DNA from: Marinimicrococcus sp033875255
GTDB lineage: Bacteria > Pseudomonadota > Alphaproteobacteria > Geminicoccales > Geminicoccaceae
DNA: 64,000 nucleotides
Direction of reading: 5' to 3'
Assembly: GCA_033875255.1 (NCBI GenBank)
Contig: JAWZSN010000010.1
Location: 1-64,000, forward strand
A program made the translations under genes and the position numbers. The notes under the pieces were generated by a model. It saw only the letters and a list, made by a program, of their open reading frames with translations, made no database searches and was not told the DNA's origin. How positions within the stretch are numbered: position 1 is the stretch's first letter; each line of letters starts with the position of its first letter. Positions 23,594 to 31,921 of this stretch are shown here, piece by piece.

Positions 23594-26500
23594 ATGTCCA
23601 AGCCGCGACGCCGCTCGAGCCCCTACCCGCTGAGCTTCTTTCCGCAGTCCGCCCGCGCGCAGCGGGCGCCGGCCACGCGGGTGGCGCGCCTGGTGCGGGC
23701 CGAGCGCACCGGCCGGACCTCGCTGCTGTTGACGACGGCGCTGGCCGGTATGCTGACGCTCGCCTTCGCCCCGGGCACCTCCGCGGCGCCAGCCGCTGCC
23801 TGCGGCGATCCTTCGAGCGGCACGGTGATCTGCACCACTGCGGGCAACAACTACACCGACGGCATCGCCTACGACGTGCCGAACGATCTTACCGTGGTGA
23901 TCCAGAACGGCGTCATGGTCACGCCGACGGCGGGCACCGACGGCGTGAGCGTCTACTCCTACGGCGGTAGCGCCACCGTGACCGGCGGCTCCAATGGCGC
24001 GGTCACTGTCGAGGACGGCTCGGGGATCGTGGCGGCGGCCTTCGAGGGCGACAGCACCGTCGTCTCGAACATGGACATCACCGTCACCGGCGCCACCGCC
24101 AGCGGCGGGTATGCCGGGCCTGGCATGCCGAACGTGGCCGGGGTCCAGGGCATCGGTGCCTTGGGCGAGCGGGTGACGGTGGAGAGCACCGGCGCGATCA
24201 GCGTCGAGGGCTATTCCGTCGCCGGTATCGGCGCCTATGGCCGCTCGATCGAGATCATCAGCAGCGGCGCCATCGACGCCACCGGCACCTATGCCGTGGG
24301 AATCGGCGCCCTCGCCATCGACATCGGGCCGGGCATCAACCTGGCCGGTCCGCCGTCGGGCGGCGTCACGATCGAGGCGGGCGACCTGACGGTCATCGGC
24401 GAGCGCTCCGCTGCGGGTGTCTTCGCGATGGCGGAGGGCGATGTCGGGATCACCGCCGGAACTATCGACGTTACCGTCGATCCGGGCGGCTACGGCGCCG
24501 GCATCGTCGCCTACAGCGGCGGTAATGTCGACGTCGAGGTCGACTCCGTCACGGCGGAGAACGCCGGCGGCATCCTCGTCATGGCCACTGGTGCCGCCGA
24601 TGTCGACGCCGGCTCGGTGACGCTGCTGGGCGAAGGCGAGGGCGAGGGGGCGGGCGCCATCTCCGTGATGGCGTATGGCGGCATCGACGTCGATGCCGGC
24701 ACCGTCTCGACCGCAGGCTACGGAGCCTGGGGCATCGGCGCCGAAAGCGTCGAGGGCGATGTCTCCGTCACCGTCGACAGCGTCACGACCGCGGGCGCCG
24801 AGGCCGCCGGCGTCACTGTCGCGTCCGGCGGCGATGCCCGGGTCTATGCCGGCAGTGTCACCACGCAGGGCGGCAACTCCACCGGCATCGACGTCGAAGC
24901 CGGTGGCGATATCCTCATCGGCTTCGGCAGCGTCGCGACCTCCAACGGCGGCGCTCGCGGCATCGATGCCTACAGCATTTATGGCGGCGTGCAGATCGAG
25001 GGCGACAGTGTCGTCACCACTGGTGGGGGGGCGGACGGCATCCGCGCCGCGGCCTATGGCGACGTCCTGATCAACGTCGGCAGCGTCCAGACGGACAGCG
25101 GAGGCGCCTACGGCATCGACGCCGAAAGCCTCTACGGCGGCGTGCAGATCGAGGGTGACAGTGTCGTCACCACCGGCGGGGGTGCGGGTGGCATCCGCGC
25201 CGCGGCCTATAGCGACGTTCTCATCGACATCGGCAGCGTCGCGACGTCCGGCGGCGGTGCCACAGGCATCGCGGTCGACGCCGGAGGCGACGTCGGCATC
25301 GCGTTCGGCAGCGTCGCGACCTCCGGCAGCGGCGCCTACGGCATCGAGGCCGAGAGCCTCTCCGGCAGCGTGCACATCGAGGGCGAGAGCGTCGTCACCA
25401 CCGGCGGGGGTGCCAGCGGCATCCGCGCCGTGGCCTATGACTATGTCCTCGTCGACATTGGCAGCGTCACGACGCAGGGCGACGGCTCCAGGGCCATCGA
25501 CGTCGACGCCCGAGGCGACATCGACATTGCGTTCGGCAGCGTCGCGACCTCCGGCAGCGGCGCCTACGGCGTCGGCGCCGAGAGCCTCTACGGCAGCGTG
25601 CAGATCGAGGGCGAGAGCGTCGTCACGGCCGGCGCAGGCGCCCCCGGCATCCGCGCGGTGGCCTATGGCGACGTCCTCGTCGGCGTCGGCAGCGTCGTGA
25701 CGCAGGGCAGTGGCGCCAGTGGCATCGATGTCTTCGCCAACGACAGCGCACAGATCTACGCCGGGGCCGTGACCACCGAGGGCGACGGCAGCATCGGCAT
25801 CGACGTCGACGCCCGCGGCGAGGGCGGGGGCGGCGACGTCATCGTCGACTTCGGCCAGGTGAGCACCCAGGGCGATAGCGCGGCCGGCGTCTATGTGCGG
25901 CACTGGTACGGCACCGCGAGCATCGAGGGCGAGGCCGCCTTCACCCATGGCGACAACAGCAGTGCCGTCGAGGTCCACAGCGAGTTCGGCGATGTCGACG
26001 TCGCTGTCGGCACCATCATCACCGAGGGCGAGGGCTCGCACGGCATCGCCGTGCTGACCGGCATCGGCTACGTTTATGCCGTGGCGGGGAGCGTGCAGAC
26101 CAGCGGCGACATGGCCCACGGCATCTACGCGCGGACGAACTCCGGCGACGCCTTGGCCTATGGCGGCGACGTGACGACCTCGGGCTACATGTCGCATGGC
26201 GTGGTGGCGATGGGCTTTGGCGGCACCGCTTATGCGGTCGGCGGCGACGTCCGCGTTCATGGCGACCACAGCATCGCCATCGCGGCGGTCGCGGAGGGCG
26301 ATGACGCCCTTGCCGGTGCTTACGGGCAGGCGCTCGCCACCGGGCTGAACGGCATCGCCATCTCGGCGGTCGCGGAGGGGGGCGACGCCATCGCCGGTAC
26401 TTACGGGCAGGCGCTCGCCACCGGGCTGAACGGCATCGCCATCTCGGCGGTCGCGGAGGGGGGCGCCGCCGTCGCCGGTGTTTACGGACAGGCGCTCGCC

Positions 26501-28240
26501 ACCGGGGTGAACGGCATCGCCATCACCGCCGTCGCCACCGAAGGCGAGGCCACGGTCTATGTCGCGGACGACGCCGTGGTCAGCGGCGGCAGCCTCTACG
26601 GCGCCGGCGTCGTGATCGACGGCGCCGAGGGCGGCTTCCTCTACAATCTGGGCTCGATCGGCGCGCTCAGCGACCGGGCGGTGGTCGGCGGCGACGGCGG
26701 GACGTTCGTCTACAACGGAGGCTCCATCACCGGCAGCTTCCGGATGGGCGAGGGCGACGACACGGTCGTCAATGGCGGCACCGTCAATCTCGCCATCGAC
26801 AGCGACTTCGGCGGCGGCGAGGACGTCTTCTACAATTATGGCCGTGTCACCCTGGTGGCGCCGCAGGAGCAGCCGTTCGCGCCGGAGACGCTCGGCATCG
26901 CCACCGCGACCGCCAGCCCCGGCGGTCCGGGCGGCGGCCGGCACGTGACGATCTTCGGGCTCGAGCGGTTCGACAACAGCTACGGCTCGATCTCGATGGT
27001 CGACGGCAAGGCCCGTGACAGCCTGACCCTGGCCGACAGCGACTTCGTTGGCGGCGGCACGCTCGAGGTCGATGTCGACGCGGGGCGGGGCCGGGCCGAC
27101 ATGCTGGTGATCGGCGGCGACGTCTCGGGCGATCCCACCACGATCCGGGTCAACGACGTCACCGATGGCCGGTTCCTGGCCAAGCGGATCGACATCATCG
27201 AGGTCGGCGGCAGCACCCAGGACGGCGACTTCGTGGTGGCGGGCAACGGCCGTGGCCTTTGGGACTACGGCCTGCGGCTCGGCGGCGCCAATACCTGGCA
27301 GCTCAACACCCAGGCGTCCCGCGAGGTCTTCGAGCTGCCCTCGCTGATGACCGCGCAGCAGGACACCTGGCACCGCACCGCCAGCCTGTGGCGCGACCGT
27401 GCCACCGAGCTGCGCGACGCCCCGGCCCCGGCCGGCGAGGAGGGCGGGCGGCTGAGCAATGTCTGGCTCAAGGCGGTCGGCGACTTCTCCAAGCGCGATG
27501 CCGACAACGAGGTCGAGTACAAGCAGCACGTCTACAGCCTGCAGGCCGGCGCCGATCACGAGTATGCGCTGGACGACCAGACGCGCCTGGTGGCGGGTCT
27601 GCTGGGCGGCTATGTGCGCTCGGACCTCGACTTCGACGGCACCTCCTCGAACGCCACGTTCGAGGGTGGCACGCTGGGCGCCTATACCTCGCTGCTGCGC
27701 GGCAAGCTGCACATCGACCTGCTCCTCAAGAGCGACATCCTCAAGCTCGACTATAATGGCGGCCGGCCGGACACCAAGGGCGACACCAGCGCCCTGGCGG
27801 TGGGCGGCGCCATCGACGTCGGCTACCGGATCGATCTGGGCCAAAAGCTGTTCCTCGAGCCCAACGCCCGGCTCGGCTATGTGCGCTCGAGCATCGACGA
27901 GGAGGAGATCGGCGGCACCGCGGTCGACTGGAAGGACGGCGAGAACCTGCGCGGCGAGCTGGGCGTGCGGCTGGGCGCCAGCCACGTCACCGGGGGCGGG
28001 CTCGAGCTGCGGCCCTTCGCCGAGGCCGGCCTGCTGCACGACTTCGCCGGCGACAACGTCACCGACGTGGGCGGCTTCGAGGCCCGCGACGATGCCGGCG
28101 GCGAGGTCCGCGGCAAGCTCGGCGCCGGCCTGACCATCGGCGGCACCGGCGGGCTCAGCGGCTTCATCGGCGGCGACGCGCATGTCGGCAACGACATCCA
28201 GGGCGGCGCCGTCAAGGGCGGCATCACCTACCGCTTCTGA
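23594..28240 (+). CDS. Giant type V autotransporter with ~25-residue solenoid passenger
   Basis: A 1,548-residue outer-membrane protein. The signal region is unusually long: a ~45-residue Arg-rich N-region (MSKPRRRSSPYPLSFFPQ) precedes the hydrophobic core TSLLLTTALAGMLTLAFAPG, with cleavage near residue 70 (SAAPA). Residues ~80-990 are a Gly/Val/Ala/Asp-rich passenger built mainly of repeats of 25-26 residues, expected to form a beta-solenoid. A linker with a FSRKR-less, non-repeat stretch follows. The last ~260 residues are the translocator barrel (SNVWLKAVGDF to the terminal TYRF), ending in the Phe required for barrel insertion. The ATG at 23594 has CGAGGA upstream; a TTG at 23570 is an in-frame alternative. 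Passenger function is not recognisable (no protease triad, no RGD). A strong terminator follows. Confidence 0.88.
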   Translation: MSKPRRRSSPYPLSFFPQSARAQRAPATRVARLVRAERTGRTSLLLTTALAGMLTLAFAPGTSAAPAAACGDPSSGTVICTTAGNNYTDGIAYDVPNDLTVVIQNGVMVTPTAGTDGVSVYSYGGSATVTGGSNGAVTVEDGSGIVAAAFEGDSTVVSNMDITVTGATASGGYAGPGMPNVAGVQGIGALGERVTVESTGAISVEGYSVAGIGAYGRSIEIISSGAIDATGTYAVGIGALAIDIGPGINLAGPPSGGVTIEAGDLTVIGERSAAGVFAMAEGDVGITAGTIDVTVDPGGYGAGIVAYSGGNVDVEVDSVTAENAGGILVMATGAADVDAGSVTLLGEGEGEGAGAISVMAYGGIDVDAGTVSTAGYGAWGIGAESVEGDVSVTVDSVTTAGAEAAGVTVASGGDARVYAGSVTTQGGNSTGIDVEAGGDILIGFGSVATSNGGARGIDAYSIYGGVQIEGDSVVTTGGGADGIRAAAYGDVLINVGSVQTDSGGAYGIDAESLYGGVQIEGDSVVTTGGGAGGIRAAAYSDVLIDIGSVATSGGGATGIAVDAGGDVGIAFGSVATSGSGAYGIEAESLSGSVHIEGESVVTTGGGASGIRAVAYDYVLVDIGSVTTQGDGSRAIDVDARGDIDIAFGSVATSGSGAYGVGAESLYGSVQIEGESVVTAGAGAPGIRAVAYGDVLVGVGSVVTQGSGASGIDVFANDSAQIYAGAVTTEGDGSIGIDVDARGEGGGGDVIVDFGQVSTQGDSAAGVYVRHWYGTASIEGEAAFTHGDNSSAVEVHSEFGDVDVAVGTIITEGEGSHGIAVLTGIGYVYAVAGSVQTSGDMAHGIYARTNSGDALAYGGDVTTSGYMSHGVVAMGFGGTAYAVGGDVRVHGDHSIAIAAVAEGDDALAGAYGQALATGLNGIAISAVAEGGDAIAGTYGQALATGLNGIAISAVAEGGAAVAGVYGQALATGVNGIAITAVATEGEATVYVADDAVVSGGSLYGAGVVIDGAEGGFLYNLGSIGALSDRAVVGGDGGTFVYNGGSITGSFRMGEGDDTVVNGGTVNLAIDSDFGGGEDVFYNYGRVTLVAPQEQPFAPETLGIATATASPGGPGGGRHVTIFGLERFDNSYGSISMVDGKARDSLTLADSDFVGGGTLEVDVDAGRGRADMLVIGGDVSGDPTTIRVNDVTDGRFLAKRIDIIEVGGSTQDGDFVVAGNGRGLWDYGLRLGGANTWQLNTQASREVFELPSLMTAQQDTWHRTASLWRDRATELRDAPAPAGEEGGRLSNVWLKAVGDFSKRDADNEVEYKQHVYSLQAGADHEYALDDQTRLVAGLLGGYVRSDLDFDGTSSNATFEGGTLGAYTSLLRGKLHIDLLLKSDILKLDYNGGRPDTKGDTSALAVGGAIDVGYRIDLGQKLFLEPNARLGYVRSSIDEEEIGGTAVDWKDGENLRGELGVRLGASHVTGGGLELRPFAEAGLLHDFAGDNVTDVGGFEARDDAGGEVRGKLGAGLTIGGTGGLSGFIGGDAHVGNDIQGGAVKGGITYRF
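24400..26560 (+). repeat. Array of ~28 imperfect 25-26-codon repeats in the autotransporter passenger
   Basis: Successive coils each begin G-I-x-[AV] and end V-x-T-x-G-x-G-[AS], for example GIDVEAGGDILIGFGSVATS, GIRAAAYGDVLINVGSVQTD and GIDAESLYGGVQIEGDSVVT. Lengths are 25 or 26 residues almost throughout, with one 30-residue unit near 25800. At DNA level a higher-order unit is visible: the GTGCAGATCGAGGGC-type stretch recurs at 24989, 25142, 25370 and 25598, that is at intervals of 153, 228 and 228 bp (two or three coils). This indicates growth by duplication of multi-coil blocks. Confidence 0.8.
26321..26563 (+). repeat. Three near-identical 81-bp tandem repeats
   Basis: The stretch beginning TACGGGCAGGCGCTCGCCAC recurs at 26321, 26402 and 26483, exactly 81 bp apart, each coding for 27 residues of the form YGQALATGLNGIAISAVAEG plus seven. 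The first two copies are almost identical, the third differs at several bases. It is the most recent-looking duplication in the passenger gene. Confidence 0.8.
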
Positions 28241-28263
28241 GCGGCAGGGTAACGGACCGGGAG

Positions 28264-28305
28264 AAGGGGTGCGGCGGCTTTGGTGCGGCCGCACCCCTTT
28301 TTCTT
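28264..28305 (+). terminator. Rho-independent terminator after autotransporter gene
   Basis: A perfect 12-bp stem (AAGGGGTGCGGC with GCCGCACCCCTT) and a 12-base loop, followed by TTTTTCTTT. It lies 24 bp past the autotransporter stop codon and separates it from the TIGR03032 gene. Confidence 0.92.
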
Positions 28306-28392
28306 TGCGCTGGTTGAATTAGAAAGCCGCTACGTCATTGCCCGGGCAGGTCCGCGGGGGGCTGGCGTCGGACGAGATCACGGAGAGGAAGC

Positions 28393-29574
28393 ATGGGCGA
28401 CGCCCGCGAGAACGAGCAGACGGAAAGCATGGCGGCCGAGGATACGGTGCGGGACGACGGCGCTGCGGCGGACGAGCAGCGGAGCACGGGCGCGCCGCGG
28501 GCGCCGGGGGCGGAAGCGCCCGGGCAAAAGCCCGGCCACACCCAGATTTCCGTTTCGCGCGGCTTCGGCGGCTGGCTGCAGGCCAACGGGGCGAGCCTCG
28601 CCTTTACCTCCTACCAGACCGGCCAGCTTTTCATGGTCGGCGCGCGCCCCGACGGGAAGGTCTCCTTCCACCAGCGCAGCTTCCAGCGGGCGATGGGCCT
28701 GTGCGCTACCCCGCAGCGGCTCTATCTGGCGTCGCTCTACCAGATCTGGCGGCTCGAGAACGTCCTGCGTCCGGGGCAGCAGGCCAACAAGGCCTTCGAC
28801 CGGCTCTACGTGCCGCGCAACGCCCAGACCACCGGCGACGTGGACGCCCACGAGCTGGCGGTGGAGCCCTCGGGCCGCATCGTCTTCGTCAACACCAAGT
28901 ACAGCTGCATCGCCACGACCGACCTCGTGCACGGCTTCAGGCCTTTGTGGAAGCCGTCCTTCATCTCGCGGCTGGCGGCGGAGGATCGCTGTCACCTCAA
29001 CGGCATGACGCTGGTCGACGGCAAGGTGCGCTATGTCACCGCGGTGAGCCGCAGCGACGTGGTGGACGGCTGGCGCGAGCGGCGCCACGAGGGCGGCGTG
29101 CTGATCGACGTGAAGAACGACCGGATCGTCACCGACCAGCTCTCGATGCCGCATTCGCCCCGCTACTTCCGCGACCAGCTCTGGGTCCTCGATTCGGGCC
29201 GCGGCTATCTGTGCCGGATCGACAAGGACACCGGCAAGACCGAGGACGTGGCCTTCTGCCCCGGCTTCTCGCGCGGCCTCGCCTTCTGCAACAACTACGC
29301 CATCGTCGGCCTGTCGCTGCCCCGCGACGGCTCGTTCAGCGGCCTCTCGCTCGAGGGCAATCTCAAGAGCCGCGACGCCGAGCCTTGGTGCGGCGTGCAG
29401 ATCATCGATCTTTCCACCGGCGACATCGTCCAGTGGCTGCGGCTCAACGGTCATATCCGCGAGCTGTTCGACGTCACCGTCGTGCCGGGCGTGAAGTGCC
29501 CGATGGCGCTCGGGATCAACACGCCCGAGATCCACAACATGATCTCCTTCAACGAGACCTTCGGCGAGCTCTAG
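28393..29574 (+). CDS. TIGR03032-family protein
   Basis: A 393-residue protein. Residues 1-~48 are a low-complexity acidic/Pro-Gly tail; the rest is a beta-propeller-like domain. Family signature segments are TSYQTGQLFMVG, DVDAHELAVEPSGRIVFVNT, LWKPSFISRLAAEDRCHLNG (residues ~193-212), GGVLIDV, LWVLDSGRGYL and the final NFNETFGEL-like SFNETFGEL. No signal peptide. Function of the family is unknown; members often occur near surface-polysaccharide or secreted-protein genes. AGAGGAAG precedes the ATG. Followed after 15 bp by an IalB-like gene, probably one transcript. Confidence 0.85.
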   Translation: MGDARENEQTESMAAEDTVRDDGAAADEQRSTGAPRAPGAEAPGQKPGHTQISVSRGFGGWLQANGASLAFTSYQTGQLFMVGARPDGKVSFHQRSFQRAMGLCATPQRLYLASLYQIWRLENVLRPGQQANKAFDRLYVPRNAQTTGDVDAHELAVEPSGRIVFVNTKYSCIATTDLVHGFRPLWKPSFISRLAAEDRCHLNGMTLVDGKVRYVTAVSRSDVVDGWRERRHEGGVLIDVKNDRIVTDQLSMPHSPRYFRDQLWVLDSGRGYLCRIDKDTGKTEDVAFCPGFSRGLAFCNNYAIVGLSLPRDGSFSGLSLEGNLKSRDAEPWCGVQIIDLSTGDIVQWLRLNGHIRELFDVTVVPGVKCPMALGINTPEIHNMISFNETFGEL

Positions 29575-29589
29575 AGGGGGGAGAGGAGC

Positions 29590-30183
29590 ATGATGCGTGC
29601 CTTCAGGCGGCCCGGCACCGTGCGCGGTGTGATCCTCGCCCTTGCCGGCAGTGCCTTTCTGGGCGGTGCCGTGCCGGTGCGCGACGCCGACGCCCAGGGT
29701 GCCGACGCCCAGGGTTCCGCCGCTGCGGCCGAGGCTGGCGCCAGCAGCAAGCGGACCATCCAGACCTTCGAGGCCTGGACGGTGACCTGCAACGAGGGCG
29801 GGCAGGGCCGCAAGGCATGCAGCATGAGCCAGCGTCTGGCCGATCCGAAGACCGGCCGTCCCATTGGCGCCTGGAACATCGGCGTCGACGCCGAGGGGCG
29901 GCTCGTCGCCGGCCTGCGCACGCCGACCCTGACGGCGCTGCAGGCCGGGGTCACCCTGCAGGTGGACGAACGGGCGCCGCTCGAGCTCGCCTACCGGACC
30001 TGCGCGCCGGCCTTCTGCGAGGTGGTGCTGCCCCTCGAAGACGAGCTGCTGCGCGGCCTGAGGGCCGGCGCCACGGCCCGCGTCGGCTTCACCGACCTCG
30101 CCCGCGGCCGCCTGGCCCTGCCCTTTTCCCTCAAGGGCTTCACCAGGGCCCTCGAGACGCTCGAGGCCGAGGCGGCCGGCTAG
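29590..30183 (+). CDS. Invasion-associated locus B (IalB)-family periplasmic protein
   Basis: A 197-residue secreted protein. The leader runs MMRAFRRPGTVRGVILALAG to about residue 36 (ADA), followed by a short Ala/Gly linker. The domain has the IalB pattern: FEAWTVTCNEGGQGRKACSM, a central VTLQVDERAPLELAYRTC, then APAFCEVVLPLEDELL. The four Cys (in VTC, KAC, RTC, AFC) are the conserved disulphide set. IalB proteins occur in the periplasm or envelope of alphaproteobacteria and are tied to envelope stress or host-cell entry in Bartonella. It follows the TIGR03032 gene with 15 bp between them. Confidence 0.85.
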   Translation: MMRAFRRPGTVRGVILALAGSAFLGGAVPVRDADAQGADAQGSAAAAEAGASSKRTIQTFEAWTVTCNEGGQGRKACSMSQRLADPKTGRPIGAWNIGVDAEGRLVAGLRTPTLTALQAGVTLQVDERAPLELAYRTCAPAFCEVVLPLEDELLRGLRAGATARVGFTDLARGRLALPFSLKGFTRALETLEAEAAG

Positions 30184-30196
30184 CCCCGAGGCGCAC

Positions 30197-30222
30197 GGGC
30201 GGGATCCGGCCCGGTCCCGCCC
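30197..30222. terminator. Stem-loop between convergent IalB-like and azoR genes
   Basis: GGGCGGGA and TCCCGCCC form a perfect 8-bp stem with a 10-base loop in the 58-bp gap between two convergent genes. No T-run on either side, so a bidirectional but weak terminator is likely. Confidence 0.5.
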
Positions 30223-30241
30223 TGCTACTGCAGGGCCGGGT

Positions 30242-30868
30242 CTAGGCCGCCTTCGCGGCGAAAAGCTCGACAATGCGAGCGCGAGCGGCGTCCAGCGCCT
30301 CAGCCCGCCGGGCCTCGCCCAGGGCCGTGCCCTCGGCCCGCACCACGGCGATGTCGGTGATCCCGAGAAAGCCCAGGAAGGCGCGCAGATAGGCCTCCTG
30401 GTGGTCCATCATCGCCTCGGCCGGCGTGCCGGCGTAAAGGCCGCCGCGCGAGGAGACGATGATCACCCGCTTGCCGCGCGCGAGGCCCTCGGCGCCCTGG
30501 TCAGTGTAGCGGAAGGTCCGGCCCGGCTGGGCGATCCGGTCCATCCACGCCTTGAGCTGGGTCGGCACCGAGAAATTGTACATGGGCGCGCCGATGACGA
30601 CGAGGTCGGCCGCGACGAACTCCGCGACGAGCTCGTCGGTGAGCGCCCGCTCCGCACCCTGCCGCTCGCTCAGCTCCTCGTCCTTCTGGAACTTCACCAC
30701 CTGGACGAGCTCGCCGGAAAGATGGTCGGGGGGCGAGACGGCGAGGTCGCGGTAGGCGACGGTAGCTCCCGGCGCCGCGCGGCGCTGGGCCTCGACCACC
30801 GCGGCGGTGAGCTCGCGGGATACCGAAGTCTCGCCGAGCGCGCTCGAATCGACATGCAGCAGCTTCAT
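30242..30868 (-). CDS. azoR: FMN-dependent NADH:azoreductase / quinone reductase
   Basis: A 208-residue flavodoxin-fold enzyme. KLLHVDSSALGETSVSREL is the FMN phosphate-binding start, APMYNFSVPTQLKAWMDRI (residues ~94-112) the conserved FMN isoalloxazine and dimer segment, and VSSRGGLY the third flavin loop. AzoR uses NADH to reduce quinones and azo dyes and protects against electrophile stress. Divergently transcribed from a LysR-type regulator, with a 13-bp dyad between them, a usual regulator-target layout. Confidence 0.93.
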   Translation of the reverse strand: MKLLHVDSSALGETSVSRELTAAVVEAQRRAAPGATVAYRDLAVSPPDHLSGELVQVVKFQKDEELSERQGAERALTDELVAEFVAADLVVIGAPMYNFSVPTQLKAWMDRIAQPGRTFRYTDQGAEGLARGKRVIIVSSRGGLYAGTPAEAMMDHQEAYLRAFLGFLGITDIAVVRAEGTALGEARRAEALDAARARIVELFAAKAA

Positions 30869-30884
30869 GACACCTCCAGAGCAG

Positions 30885-30897
30885 GCGGAATATCCGC
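30885..30897. promoter_or_regulatory. Dyad in azoR-lysR divergent region
   Basis: GCGGA-ATA-TCCGC, a perfect 5-bp dyad around a 3-base centre, 17 bp before the azoR start codon. Position suits a LysR-type operator; binding is not shown. Confidence 0.4.
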
Positions 30898-30984
30898 GTT
30901 GCCCGTGGAGGTAATGGCGGAACGATGCGTGCTGAAGTACGCTCGTTGGACACTCAGCGTTCCATGAGCAGAACGATGGTGGCG

Positions 30985-31905
30985 ATGCAGGACCTCAACG
31001 ACCTCGTTCTCTATGCCCGCGTGGTGGAGCATGGCGGGTTCGCCTCCGCCAGCCGCGCCACGGGCGTGCCCAAGTCGCGGCTGAGCCGGCGGGTGGCCCA
31101 GCTCGAGGAGCGGCTGGGGGTGCGGCTGCTGCAGCGCTCGACCCGCCGCTTCGCCGTCACCGAGGTGGGCCAGCTCTATCTGCGCCACTGCCAGGCGATG
31201 CTCGCCGAGGCGGAAGCCGCCCAGGAGGCCATCGACCGGACCCGCAGCGAGCCGCAGGGCACCGTGCGGCTGAGCTGCCCGATGCCGCTCGCCCAGGACC
31301 CGATGGCGGCGATCGTCTCGCGCTTCATGGCCGACCATCCGCGCGTCCGGGTCCATGTCGAGGCCACCAACCGGCGGGTCGATGTCATCGAGGAAGGCTT
31401 CGATCTCGCGGTGCGGGTGCGCGAGCCGCCGCTGGAGGATAGCGGCCTCGTGGTCAGAAGCCTCGCCCTCGACCCGCCGGCGCTGGTGGCCTCGCCCGCT
31501 TTTCTCGTCCGCTTCCCCCGGCCGCGCCGGCCCGAGGACCTTCAGGGGCTCGACAGCCTCGACATGACCCGGGCGGGCGACGAGCATGCATGGCGGCTCA
31601 AGGCCGCCGACGGCAGCGTCCGGCGGATTTCCCACCGGCCGCGCCTGGTGACCGACGAGATGACGACCCTGCGCCGGGCGGCGCTGGACGGGGTGGGCGT
31701 GGTCCAGCTCCCGCGCCTCGTGGTAAGCGAGGATCTCGCCAGCGGCAGGCTCGAGGCGCTCCTGCCGGGCTGGCAGCTCCCGGTGGGTCTGGTGCACGCG
31801 GTCTTCCCCTCCCGGCGCTTCCTGCTGCCGGCGGTCCGCGCCTTCATCGACCACATGGCCGCTTCCTTTGCCCGGCGCGCCGGCAGGGGGCTGGAGCCCC
31901 CCTGA
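30985..31905 (+). CDS. LysR-family transcriptional regulator (probable azoR regulator)
   Basis: About 306 residues from MQDLNDLVLYARVVEHGGFA. The winged-helix domain (residues 1-~60) reads ASASRATGVPKSRLSRRVAQ then LEERLGVRLLQRSTRRFAVT. The effector domain includes TVRLSCPMPLAQDPMAAIV and FDLAVRVREPPLEDSGLV. The CrgA/DsdC-like wording is typical of regulators placed next to quinone or drug-response genes. Starts at 30925, 30964 or 30976 are also in frame; 30985 was chosen because the family begins there. It ends 16 bp before the end of the convergent penicillin-acylase gene. Confidence 0.88.
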   Translation: MQDLNDLVLYARVVEHGGFASASRATGVPKSRLSRRVAQLEERLGVRLLQRSTRRFAVTEVGQLYLRHCQAMLAEAEAAQEAIDRTRSEPQGTVRLSCPMPLAQDPMAAIVSRFMADHPRVRVHVEATNRRVDVIEEGFDLAVRVREPPLEDSGLVVRSLALDPPALVASPAFLVRFPRPRRPEDLQGLDSLDMTRAGDEHAWRLKAADGSVRRISHRPRLVTDEMTTLRRAALDGVGVVQLPRLVVSEDLASGRLEALLPGWQLPVGLVHAVFPSRRFLLPAVRAFIDHMAASFARRAGRGLEPP

Positions 31906-31921
31906 GCGCCGGGCGCGCCTC

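Noticed and set aside
24400..26560. Repeats resembling a CRISPR or satellite array
   Set aside because: Units are in frame, 75-78 bp, without constant repeats and variable spacers, and encode a regular protein coil.
23507..28294. A 1,595-codon open frame on the minus strand opposite the autotransporter
   Set aside because: It is the antisense of a GC-rich repeat gene; its product is an Asp/Ala/Arg-rich low-complexity sequence with no signal, motif or ribosome binding site, while the plus-strand frame has a signal peptide and a complete barrel.
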